A DNA stretch of 64,000 nucleotides, taken from Kitasatospora phosalacinea (GTDB taxonomy: Bacteria > Actinomycetota > Actinomycetes > Streptomycetales > Streptomycetaceae). The notes under the pieces are model-generated. The model made no database searches. It saw only the letters and a program-made list of their open reading frames with translations, and was not told where the DNA came from. Location of the stretch: assembly GCF_030268885.1 (NCBI RefSeq), contig NZ_BSSA01000029.1, forward strand, positions 46,010 through 110,009. The letters are read 5' to 3'. Position numbers and translations under genes: made by a program. Of the stretch, positions 44,462 through 51,970 are shown piece by piece (the stretch's first letter is position 1; each line of letters begins with the position of its first letter).

Positions 44462-46045
44462 CTACGCGCGGTCGGAGGAGCGGCGGCGCACCAGGACGGT
44501 GGTCGCCCCGCCCACCAGGAGCAGCCCGGCCGCGGTCGCCAGCAGGGGGACGGTGCCGGAGCCGCCGCCGGTGAAGGCCAGTTCACCGGCGGTGTCGCCG
44601 GAGGTGGTGAGGGTGGCGCCACCGGTCGTGGCGCCACCGGTCGTGGTGGTGCCGGTACCGGTGGTGGCGCCGGAGGGCGGCAGGGTGGCGCCCTCGTCGA
44701 AGGAGAGGACCACGGTCACCGGGGCCAGGGCCTTGCCCTCCTCGTACAGGCCGAAGACCGGCGTGCCCTCGGCCGTCAGCACCGCCGGGACCTGGCGCAG
44801 CGTCACCACGCCGCCGACCGGGGTGAGGTCGGCCCCCGACAGGTCGAGCTTCGCGATCCGGGCCGCCGTCAGTTCGGTCACCGCCCCGCCCGAACGGGCG
44901 TGGGCGACCACGTCCGCCACCAGGTACGCGCCGGAGGCGTCCACCCGGACGCCCGGCTTCGACAGCGTGGTGTCCAACTCGTAGTGCCCGTCGGCGGCCC
45001 GGTGCCCGAGGAAGCGCACCGACCCGGCGAAGTCCGCCGACAGCGCGTGGGTGTCCGTCCGGTAGCTGCCGCTGCCCGACCCGAACCGGTAATCGGCCGC
45101 GCCGCCGCCGAACTCCACCTTCCCGGCCGCGATCGGCCCCGTCACGTAGGCCGCGAAGTCCGGCTGCACGCCCCACTCCAGCCGCCCGTCGACGATCGCC
45201 AGCTCCTTGCCCACCGGGGTGGTGGGGGACGGTTCGGTGGAGGTGGAGGGGGATGTGGAGGGGGAGGTGGAGGGGACCGGGGAGGTGCTGGGTTCGGTGG
45301 AGGCAGAGGCAGAGGCAGAGGCAGAGGCGGAGGGCTGGGTGCTGGGCTTCGCGGAGGCGGAGGCGGAGGCGGAGGCGGTGGCGGAGGCGGAGGCGGAGGC
45401 GGAGGCGGTGGGGGCGGCGGTGGGGGCCTGCTTGAGGACGATCGACAGCGGGTCCAGGGCGGTGCCCGCCGGGTAGAACCCCGCGAACGCCTTCGTGCCC
45501 TCGGCGGTCAGGGTGGCGGCGGTGGCCCCGCCGTTGGTGGTGTCGCGGGCGACGGTGAACGTGGCCAGCGGGACGTCCTCGCGGAGGGTCGGGGCGGTCG
45601 CGCCGATGCTCTCCTTCGAGGCGGTGTCGGCGGTCAGCGTGCCGGTGGTGCCCTCGGTGCTGATCCGCAGGTCGCTCAGCGCGACGTCCAGCGCGCCGTC
45701 GTGGGCGAGGAAGCGCACCCCGCCGTCGAACGCGGCGCTCAGTCGGTGCGTCGTGGTGTCGTAGCCCGCGGACGCCAGGTTGAAGTGGTACGAGCCGTCC
45801 GCGTTGACGGTCGCCCCGCCGCTCAACGCGACGCTCCCGCCACCGGCCGGGCCGGTCACGTAGCTGCGGAAGCTCGCCTTGACGCCCCAGTCCAGTGAGC
45901 CGGTGCCGTAGGTGACGGTGGCGGGGGCGTCGGTGCCGAAGGCGAGGGAGGGCAGGCCGAAGGCGGTCAGGCCGAGGCCCGCGGTCGCGGCGGCGAGAGC
46001 GGCCAGCCGGGTGCGGTTGCGGCGCTGGGCGGGGGTGTGGGACAT
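44462..46045 (-). CDS. HtaA-domain haem-binding surface protein with LAFTG sortase signal
   Basis: A 527-residue exported protein. After a signal peptide (about 1-37) come two HtaA domains: about 46-210 (GSLDWGVKASFRSYVTG, VRFLAHDG) and about 284-450 (GRLEWGVQPDFAAYVTG, VRFLGHRAADG). In Corynebacterium these domains bind haem through Tyr and His; both the SYVTG/AYVTG tyrosines and the downstream His are kept. They are joined by a Ser-Ala/Pro linker (211-283). The C-terminus has LAFTG (489-493), a hydrophobic helix and RRRSS tail: a class E sortase (LAXTG) wall-anchoring signal. ATG at 46045 follows CGGAGAACCACACCC. It lies downstream of the second HtaA gene, separated by a large palindrome. 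Confidence 0.93.
   Translation of the reverse strand: MSHTPAQRRNRTRLAALAAATAGLGLTAFGLPSLAFGTDAPATVTYGTGSLDWGVKASFRSYVTGPAGGGSVALSGGATVNADGSYHFNLASAGYDTTTHRLSAAFDGGVRFLAHDGALDVALSDLRISTEGTTGTLTADTASKESIGATAPTLREDVPLATFTVARDTTNGGATAATLTAEGTKAFAGFYPAGTALDPLSIVLKQAPTAAPTASASASASATASASASASAKPSTQPSASASASASASTEPSTSPVPSTSPSTSPSTSTEPSPTTPVGKELAIVDGRLEWGVQPDFAAYVTGPIAAGKVEFGGGAADYRFGSGSGSYRTDTHALSADFAGSVRFLGHRAADGHYELDTTLSKPGVRVDASGAYLVADVVAHARSGGAVTELTAARIAKLDLSGADLTPVGGVVTLRQVPAVLTAEGTPVFGLYEEGKALAPVTVVLSFDEGATLPPSGATTGTGTTTTGGATTGGATLTTSGDTAGELAFTGGGSGTVPLLATAAGLLLVGGATTVLVRRRSSDRA
45197..45415 (-). repeat. Ser-Ala / Ser-Thr-Pro low-complexity linker
   Basis: The DNA here consists of GGAGGC- and AGAGGC-type hexamer runs that encode (SA)n tracts followed by (ST/SP)n. 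It separates two HtaA domains and is a slippage-prone microsatellite, so length variation between strains is expected. Linkers of this kind span the cell wall in anchored proteins. Confidence 0.85.
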
Positions 46046-46098
46046 GGGTGTGGTTCTCCGGGATCGGTGTGTGGTGGGACGGGGCGAGACGGGCTCGG

Positions 46099-46255
46099 TC
46101 AGGGGCCCGGGGAACGGCGGGCTCGGGGCTGCTGCGGGTGCACTGCCGGTGCGTGCGGTGGCTTCGGGTTCTGTTACTGCGACCCGAAGCAGCACGGGCA
46201 CACCGGTGGGCTCCGGCCGGCAGCAGCTCGGACCCGCCGTTCCCCGGGCCCCTGA
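46099..46255. repeat. 157-bp interrupted palindrome between the two htaA genes
   Basis: Outer arms of about 36 bp, 46099-46135 and 46219-46255, match perfectly for the first 23 bp (starting TCAGGGGCCCGGGGAACGG) and then with a 1-nt indel and few changes. Inside, CCGGTG/CACCGG (46146-46151, 46201-46206) and GCTTCGGGT/ACCCGAAGC (46161-46169, 46182-46190) nest concentrically. The RNA of either strand would fold into one long hairpin with a 12-nt terminal loop. It may be an RNA stabiliser/attenuator between the co-oriented htaA genes or a MITE-like relic. More short GGGGCCC hairpins follow up to 46300. Confidence 0.85.
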
Positions 46256-46306
46256 CGGGGCCCTCGTGGCGGGGCCCCCGTGAAGGGCCCTCGTGAGGGG
46301 GCGCTG

Positions 46307-47770
46307 TCAGCGCTTGCGGCGACGGCGGATGGCGACGGTGGTGGTCGTGGCGGCTGCTGCGGTGAGGAGGAGGGCGAGGGCGGTGATCGGAGCGCTGGGG
46401 GAGGAGGGAGTGGCGGCCGCGGTGGGGGTGGTGTCGGCGGGTGAGGGGCTGGGGGCGGGGCCGAGGTCGGGGAGCGGGGGGACGGTCGCGGTGGGGGTGA
46501 GGGGGAGGTGGACGGTGAGCGGGTCCAGTGCGGTGCCTGCGGGGTAGAGGTGGCCGAAGGCGTTCGCGCCGGTGGGGGTGAGGGTCAGGGGGAGGTCGGT
46601 GGCGCTGAGGAGGCCGTTCTCGGCCGTCAGGGCGCTCGCGTCGAAGGTGGCGATCTCGACGGGGGCCGGGGCGCGGGTGGTGCCGTCGGGGGTGCGGCCG
46701 GAGACGGTGACGGTGAGGTGGCCCTCGGGGCCGGTGGTGGTGAGGCGGGGATCGGCGAGGGTGAGGTCGAGGCCGAGGGTGCTCCCCTCGCGCAGGCCGG
46801 TGAAGCGGACGGTGCCGGTGAAGGTGGCGTCGAGGGTGCGGGTGGCCGGGTTCCAGGTGCCGCGGGCGGGCGTCCAGCGGAAGAAGGCCCCGCCGTCGGC
46901 CGCGCCGTCGGCCGGCTGCCAACTCCCCCGGGCGACGGAGCCGGTGACGTAGTCGCGGAAGGTGCGGCGGACGCCCCAGTCGAGCGCGCCCCGGTCGAGG
47001 ACGGTGGCGGTGGTGGCAGGGGTGGTGGCCGCGGACGGGGCGGTGCTCGCGGGCGGGGTGGGGGTCGGCGACGGGGCGGGGGGCGGGGAGGGCGCGGCGG
47101 CCGGGGCCTTGAGGGTGACGGAGAAGGTGAGCGGGTCGAGTGCGGTGCCCGCGGGGTAGAAGCCGCCGAAGGCGGCGGCCCCGGCGGAGGTGAGCGTCGC
47201 GGGGACGTTGCTGAGGGTGAGGGTGCCGGTGGCGTTCTCGAGCGGGACGCCGGTGAGCGAGAGGTCGGCGAGGCGGGCCTGGCTGGTGCTGGTGGTCCGG
47301 CCGCTCTCCCGGGACTTGGAGCTGACGTCCGCGTAGAGGGCGGCGCCGCCGTTCGCGGTGGTCCTGACGGTGGGGCGGGAGACGGTGAGGTCGAGCGCGT
47401 CGGCGCCGTTCTCCCGGTGGCCGGTGAAGCGGACGCCGCCCTGGAAGGCGGCGGAGAGCGCGCCGGTGGCGGGGTCGTAGCTGCCGGTCGCGGAGTGGAA
47501 GCGGAAGACCGACCCGCCGACGGTGGCCGCGCCGCCGGTGAGGGTCCAGGTGCCCTGGGCGATCGGCCCGGTGACGTAGCTCAGGAAGGACTGCTTGACG
47601 CCCCAGTCGAGCCGCCCGCCGGAGACGGCGGGGGTGCCGGGGTCGGCCGCGGCGGCCCGGTCGGGGAGCCAGGCGAGGGCGAGCAGCAGGGCGAGCGGCA
47701 GCGCGAGAGCGGTGCGCAGCCGTCCGGCCGGGCGGCGGGGCGGTACGGGGGGCCGTCCGGGGACGGGCAT
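46307..47770 (-). CDS. HtaA-domain haem-binding membrane protein
   Basis: A 487-residue exported protein with two HtaA domains: about 47-205 (GRLDWGVKQSFLSYVTG, VRFTGHRENGAD) and about 258-420 (GALDWGVRRTFRDYVTG, VRFTGLREGS). In the second domain His is replaced by Leu in VRFTGLRE, so only the first may bind haem fully. A signal peptide (about 1-42) starts it, and a C-terminal hydrophobic segment followed by RRRRKR anchors it in the membrane; there is no sortase motif. Probably it takes haem from the wall-anchored HtaA protein and passes it to HmuT. It is divergent from hmuT, and the shared promoter carries an iron box. Confidence 0.92.
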   Translation of the reverse strand: MPVPGRPPVPPRRPAGRLRTALALPLALLLALAWLPDRAAAADPGTPAVSGGRLDWGVKQSFLSYVTGPIAQGTWTLTGGAATVGGSVFRFHSATGSYDPATGALSAAFQGGVRFTGHRENGADALDLTVSRPTVRTTANGGAALYADVSSKSRESGRTTSTSQARLADLSLTGVPLENATGTLTLSNVPATLTSAGAAAFGGFYPAGTALDPLTFSVTLKAPAAAPSPPPAPSPTPTPPASTAPSAATTPATTATVLDRGALDWGVRRTFRDYVTGSVARGSWQPADGAADGGAFFRWTPARGTWNPATRTLDATFTGTVRFTGLREGSTLGLDLTLADPRLTTTGPEGHLTVTVSGRTPDGTTRAPAPVEIATFDASALTAENGLLSATDLPLTLTPTGANAFGHLYPAGTALDPLTVHLPLTPTATVPPLPDLGPAPSPSPADTTPTAAATPSSPSAPITALALLLTAAAATTTTVAIRRRRKR

Positions 47771-47844
47771 GGCGGATCACTCCTCGGCGGAGGGGAAGCG
47801 GGCAGGCGGCAGGGGACGCGGGGGAAGCGACCCCCCTGTCGAAT

Positions 47845-47863
47845 TTAGGTAAGGCTAACCTAA
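47845..47863. promoter_or_regulatory. 19-bp iron box in the divergent htaA/hmuT promoter
   Basis: TTAGGTAAGGCTAACCTAA matches the DtxR/IdeR consensus with one broken symmetry pair. It lies 74 nt upstream of the HtaA gene and 78 nt upstream of hmuT, next to a TAATAT -10-like element for hmuT and a TTGACC -35-like element on the other strand. One repressor site could therefore control both directions. Confidence 0.9.
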
Positions 47864-47941
47864 TATATGGGTCAAGTGTCCCGCCCCCGCCCCCTCAGGT
47901 CGGCCCCGACGGGACGTCAACGCACCGAGAAAGGCCCGAGG

Positions 47942-48967
47942 TTGACCCGCCCCCTCCGCGACCGGACCAGAACCGCGCCCGCCGTCCTGCTCACCGTCCT
48001 CGGACTCCTGCTCGGCGCGAGCGCCTGCGCCACCGGCCGGGCCGCCCCCACCGACCCCAAGGCGCCCGCCGCGGCCGCCGCGGAGCCCGACCGGATCGAG
48101 GCGCTGCCCGACGTCCCCGTCCCCCGACTGCCCGTCACCGTCCCCTCCGCGGACGGCCGACAGGTCACCGTCACCAGCGCCGAGCGGATCGTCCCGCTCA
48201 ACGGCAGCCTCGCCGAGCTGGTGTTCAGCCTCGGCCTCGGCGACCGGGCGGTGGCCCGGGACGTGTCCACCACCTTCGAACAGGCCGCGAAGCTCCCCGT
48301 CATCACCCAGGCCCACGAGGTCTCCGCCGAGGGCGTGCTCTCCCTGCACCCCACCGTGGTGCTCGCCGACCGCAGCACCGGACCGGCCGAGGCCGTCGCG
48401 CAGATCCGGGCCGCGGGCGTCCCGCTGATCGTCCTGGACGACGCCAAGCAGCTCTCCGACATCGGCCCCCGGATCGACGCCGTCGCCGCCGCCCTCGGCG
48501 TCCCCGGCGCCGGTGCGCAGCTCAAGGAGCGGACGCAGCGCCAACTCGCCGAGGTGCAGGCGCAGTTCCCGGCGGCCGCCACCCGTCCCAAGGTGGCGTT
48601 CCTGTACCTGCGCGGCAGCGCCTCGGTCTTCCTGCTCGGCGGCCCCGACTCCGGCGCGCCCTCGCTGATCGCGGCCGCGGGCGGCGAGGACGCGGGCACC
48701 GCCGCCCACCTCACCGGCGACTTCACCCCGCTCACCAGCGAGGCCCTGGTCGAGGCCGCGCCCGACGCGATCCTGGTGATGCGCAAGGGCCTGGAGTCGG
48801 TCGGCGGCGTCGACGGGCTGCTCGAACTGCCCGGCGTCGCCCAGACCCCCGCCGGACTCGACCGCCGGATCGTCCCGGTCGACGACGGCCGCCTGCTCGC
48901 CTACGGTCCGCGCACCCCCCAGGTGCTGCGCGAGATCGCCACCCAGCTGCACCGGGAGGCCCGGTGA
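47942..48967 (+). CDS. hmuT: Haem ABC transporter substrate-binding lipoprotein
   Basis: A 341-residue periplasmic-binding-type lipoprotein. Signal peptide TRPLRDRTRTAPAVLL...GASAC places the lipid on Cys29. The PBP_2 (class III, helical backbone) fold is seen as ERIVPLNGSLAELVFSLGLGDRAVARDVS, HPTVVLADRST, and TPLTSEALVEAAPDAILVM, all typical of HmuT/FhuD-type haem proteins. The TTG at 47942 was chosen because it gives a normal signal peptide and has GAAAGG upstream; an ATG at 47867 would add 25 residues and start right beside the iron box. Its stop overlaps the permease start (GTGA). Iron control by the box at 47845. Confidence 0.92.
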   Translation: MTRPLRDRTRTAPAVLLTVLGLLLGASACATGRAAPTDPKAPAAAAAEPDRIEALPDVPVPRLPVTVPSADGRQVTVTSAERIVPLNGSLAELVFSLGLGDRAVARDVSTTFEQAAKLPVITQAHEVSAEGVLSLHPTVVLADRSTGPAEAVAQIRAAGVPLIVLDDAKQLSDIGPRIDAVAAALGVPGAGAQLKERTQRQLAEVQAQFPAAATRPKVAFLYLRGSASVFLLGGPDSGAPSLIAAAGGEDAGTAAHLTGDFTPLTSEALVEAAPDAILVMRKGLESVGGVDGLLELPGVAQTPAGLDRRIVPVDDGRLLAYGPRTPQVLREIATQLHREAR

Positions 48968-50046
48968 CCACCGCCGCCCCGCCCGAGCGCCCCGCCCCCG
49001 TCCGGGAGGAGGAGCCCGTCCGCGACCGGCGACCGCTGCTGCTGGCCGCCCTCACCGTCGCCCTGCTCGCCTGCGCCCTGCTCGCCGCCGGGACGGGCGC
49101 GTACGCCATCCCGCTCGGCGACCTCCTCGCCTCGCTCGCCCACCGCGCCCACCTCGGCGGCCACGCACTGGAGCGCGTCCCCGAATCGGTGCTGTGGAAC
49201 GTCCGGCTGCCCCGGGTGGTGCTCGCCCTGCTGGTCGGCGCCGCGCTCGGCTGCGCCGGGGCGCTGACGCAGGGCGTGTTCGGCAACCCGCTGGCCGAAC
49301 CCGCCGTGATTGGCGTCTCCTCCGGCGGCGCGGTCGGCGCCGTCGCCTGCATCGTGCTCGGCCTGGACGCCCTCGGCTCGTGGACCGTCACCGCCGCCGC
49401 GTTCGCCTCCGGCCTGCTCACCGTCGGCGCCGTCTACGCCCTGTCGCGCAGCGGCGGCCGCACCGAGGTGGTCACCCTGCTGCTCACCGGCGTCGCCGTC
49501 AACGCGTTCTGCGGCGCCCTGATCGGCCTGCTGCTGTTCACCGCCGACACCGCCGCGATCAGCCAGGTGACGTTCTGGCAGCTCGGCTCGCTCTCCCAGG
49601 CCGGCTGGACGAAGGTGCTGGCGGTGCTGCCGTTCGCGGCCCTCGGCCTGGCCGTCGCCCCCCGCTACGCCCGCCGCCTCGACCTGCTCGCGCTCGGCGA
49701 ACGCCCCGCCCGGCACCTGGGCGTGGACGTCGAACGGATGCGGATCGTGCTGGTCACCGCGGTCGCGCTGCTCACCGCCGCCGCCGTCGCGGTCAGCGGC
49801 GTCATCGGCTTCGTCGGCCTGGTCGTCCCGCACCTGCTGCGGATGCTCGCCGGGCCCGGCCACCGCTTCCTGCTGCCCGCCTCCGCCGTCGGCGGCGCGC
49901 TCGTCCTGGTCGCCGGGGACCTCGCCGCCCGCACCCTGGCCGCCCCCGCCGAACTCCCGCTCGGCGTCCTGACCGCATTCATCGGCAGCCCGTTCTTCTT
50001 CTGGCTGCTGCGCCGCACCCGACGCCGCCAGGGAGGCTGGGCATGA
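48964..50046 (+). CDS. hmuU: Haem ABC transporter permease (FecCD family)
   Basis: A 360-residue permease of the FecCD/BtuC family with about nine to ten hydrophobic segments after a 25-residue basic/acidic tail. Signature segments: VRLPRVVLALLVGAALGCAGALTQGVFGNPLAEPAVIGVSSGGAVGA, SQVTFWQLGSLS, HLGVDVERMR and VSGVIGFVGLVVPHLLRMLAGPGHR. It forms the channel for haem brought by HmuT. GTG at 48964 overlaps hmuT; the stop overlaps hmuV (ATGA). Confidence 0.95.
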   Translation: MTTAAPPERPAPVREEEPVRDRRPLLLAALTVALLACALLAAGTGAYAIPLGDLLASLAHRAHLGGHALERVPESVLWNVRLPRVVLALLVGAALGCAGALTQGVFGNPLAEPAVIGVSSGGAVGAVACIVLGLDALGSWTVTAAAFASGLLTVGAVYALSRSGGRTEVVTLLLTGVAVNAFCGALIGLLLFTADTAAISQVTFWQLGSLSQAGWTKVLAVLPFAALGLAVAPRYARRLDLLALGERPARHLGVDVERMRIVLVTAVALLTAAAVAVSGVIGFVGLVVPHLLRMLAGPGHRFLLPASAVGGALVLVAGDLAARTLAAPAELPLGVLTAFIGSPFFFWLLRRTRRRQGGWA

Positions 50047-50828
50047 CCGCACTGCTGGAGGCCGGAGGCATCGGGTGCACCGTCGGGGGACGGGAGCTGC
50101 TGGCGGACGTCGACCTGGCCGTGCACGCCGGGGAGATCCTGGCGCTGCTCGGCCCCAACGGCGCCGGGAAGTCCACCCTGCTGTCCGTGCTGGCGGGCGA
50201 CCGGCGCCCGGACCGCGGCGAGGTGCGGATCGACGGCCGCCCGCTGGCCGCGTACCGGCCCGCCGAACTCGCCCGCCGCCGCGCCCTGCTGCCGCAGACC
50301 CACGAGGTGTCCTTCCCGTTCCCCGCCGCCGAGGTGGTCCGGATGGGACGCGCCCCCTGGACCGGCCGCTGCTCCGCCGCCGAGGACGAGGCGGCCGTCG
50401 CCCGCGCGACGACCGCCACCGACTGCGCGCACCTCGCCGGACGGCCCTTCACCGCGCTCTCCGGGGGCGAACGCGCCCGGGTCGCGCTCGCCCGGGTCCT
50501 CGCCCAGGACACCGCCCTGCTGCTGCTCGACGAACCCACCGCCGCGCTCGACCTGCGCCACCAGGAACTCGTGTTGCGGATCGCCCGGGAACGTGCCGAC
50601 GCCGGACGCGGCGTGGTCGTCGTCCTGCACGACCTCACGCTCGCCGCCGCGCACGCCGACCGGATCGCCCTGCTGGACGCCGGACGCACCGTCGCCACCG
50701 GCTCCACCAGGGAGGTCCTGGACGCCGAACTGCTCGGCCGGGTCTACCGCCACCCCGTCGAGGTGCTGGCGCACCCGCGCGGGGGCGCGCCGATCGTGCT
50801 GCCCGAGCGCCCCCGCGGAGCAGATTGA
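50043..50828 (+). CDS. hmuV: Haem ABC transporter ATP-binding protein
   Basis: A 261-residue ATPase of the HmuV type: Walker A GPNGAGKST, Q-loop LLPQTHEVSFPFPAAEVVRMGRAPW, signature LSGGERARVALARVLAQ, Walker B LLLDEPTAALDLRHQ and switch VVLHDLTLA. SFPF-x-AxEVVxMGR is characteristic of haem ATPases. ATG at 50043 overlaps hmuU by 4 nt. It ends the hmuTUV operon; the region after it has the imperfect GACGGATCGTC inverted repeat but no strong terminator. Confidence 0.95.
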   Translation: MTALLEAGGIGCTVGGRELLADVDLAVHAGEILALLGPNGAGKSTLLSVLAGDRRPDRGEVRIDGRPLAAYRPAELARRRALLPQTHEVSFPFPAAEVVRMGRAPWTGRCSAAEDEAAVARATTATDCAHLAGRPFTALSGGERARVALARVLAQDTALLLLDEPTAALDLRHQELVLRIARERADAGRGVVVVLHDLTLAAAHADRIALLDAGRTVATGSTREVLDAELLGRVYRHPVEVLAHPRGGAPIVLPERPRGAD

Positions 50829-50998
50829 CGGATCGTCGGCCCGGGAAGACCACCCGGTGGTGGGCGACCGAACGGGCGAGATCAGGGCCGGGGCGCGGTC
50901 CGGGCGGGTGACCCGGCCGATCCGAGCACATGGCCGAGCCGGGTCCGGGTAACCGCACCAGCAGGAACCGGACCACCCGGACACCCGGAGGCACCACG

Positions 50999-51118
50999 AT
51001 GACCCTCACCATGACCCTGCTGCTCACCCCGCTGATCGTCGCCGCAGCCGTCACCGCGACCCGCGCCCCCGGCCGCCGCGGCCGCCACCGTGCCGCCCCG
51101 CGCGGCCGCCAGTCCTGA
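50999..51118 (+). CDS. Predicted small membrane protein (39 aa)
   Basis: A short open frame with a strong GGAGG at 50987-50991, 7 nt before the ATG. The product has a hydrophobic segment (about residues 2-20, TLTMTLLLTPLIVAAAVTA) followed by a basic tail GRRGRHRAAPRGR. Small single-helix membrane proteins of this form are common but rarely annotated. Function unknown; a spurious frame cannot be ruled out. Confidence 0.4.
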   Translation: MTLTMTLLLTPLIVAAAVTATRAPGRRGRHRAAPRGRQS

Positions 51119-51295
51119 CCGACCGACAGCCCTGACCGACCGACGGTCCTGGCGTGCCGTCAGTTCCGGTCGGCCGTCACCCGCGCCGCTCGGGCGGCTT
51201 CTCGCACCCGGCCCGGAAGCAGTGGCTGCGGCCGAGGAGACCCGGGGCGGCGATCCGCACCCGCCGCACGTCCTGATCCACGGCCTGACGCCCCG

Positions 51296-51853
51296 TCACC
51301 GGCTGGCGCCGCCCCGGTGGCGGTGGGCGGCCACCCGGGTGCGGGAGGCGCAGGCGGGGGAGCAGTAGCGGCGCGGGCTGCCGGTGCCGGTGCCCAGGTG
51401 GAGGGTGCGGCAGCCGGTGGCCGCGCACTCGCCCCAGACCGGGCGGCCGTGCTCGGTCAGCAGCTGGGCCAGGGCCAGCGCGCTCGACGCCAGGAACCAC
51501 TCGCCCCAGCCGGCGTCCTCGCGGTCCGCGTGCAGGTGCCAGGGGTGGCCGTCGTGCCGGGACAGTCGGGGGGCGACGGCGTGCTCGGCCAGGACCGCGT
51601 TCAGGGCGGCCGCCGCCAGGTCCGGGTCCGGCTCGGCGAGCAGATCGGCCATCCGCCGGGCGGCGTCCCGCAGTTCGCGCAGGTCGGTGGCGGAGAAGGC
51701 GTCCGGCGTCAGCTCCTCCGGGCGCTCGCCGTGGCGCACCAGCAGGGGCACCGCCACCTCGCGAGGCAGGTTGGGGTGGGTGCGGACGGCGTTCGCGAGG
51801 TCGACCAGGCGCTGGGCGGTGCGGAAGCCCCGGGTGTTCGTGCGGGTGCTCAT
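51296..51853 (-). CDS. CGNR zinc-finger domain protein
   Basis: A 185-residue protein. The N-terminal about 130 residues match the ABATE (putative stress-response) fold found with CGNR fingers (LVDLANAVRTHPNLP, LRELRDAARRMADLL, WGEWFLASSALALAQLL). The C-terminus has the zinc-finger cysteines in GECAATGCRTLHLGTGT and RRYCSPACASRTRVAAHRHR; the usual CGNR tetrad reads CASR here. Such proteins are suspected transcription regulators. ATG at 51853 follows AGGAGGGCACC. It is divergent from an MFS transporter and may control it through the inverted repeat between them. Confidence 0.85.
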   Translation of the reverse strand: MSTRTNTRGFRTAQRLVDLANAVRTHPNLPREVAVPLLVRHGERPEELTPDAFSATDLRELRDAARRMADLLAEPDPDLAAAALNAVLAEHAVAPRLSRHDGHPWHLHADREDAGWGEWFLASSALALAQLLTEHGRPVWGECAATGCRTLHLGTGTGSPRRYCSPACASRTRVAAHRHRGGASR

Positions 51854-51930
51854 GCGGGTGCCCTCCTGGAGTCGGTGCCGCTGCCGCTGCCGGTACCGGC
51901 GCTGGCGCGGGGAGCTTGCGCCCCGACGGT

Positions 51931-51958
51931 GTAACGTCTTTCGATGATAAGCCGTTAC
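51931..51958. promoter_or_regulatory. GTAACG...CGTTAC inverted repeat in the CGNR/MFS promoter
   Basis: A perfect 6-bp inverted repeat, arms 51931-51936 and 51953-51958 with 16 bp between, in an AT-rich (for this DNA) divergent promoter. A possible operator for the CGNR protein. Confidence 0.4.
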
Positions 51959-51970
51959 GGGGGGTGTCGG

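Noticed and set aside
50825..50840. Imperfect GACGGATCGTC repeat just after hmuV as a third copy of the GACGAWTCGTC palindrome
   Set aside because: The centre differs and symmetry is broken; it occurs at a gene end, so it is more likely chance in GC-rich DNA.
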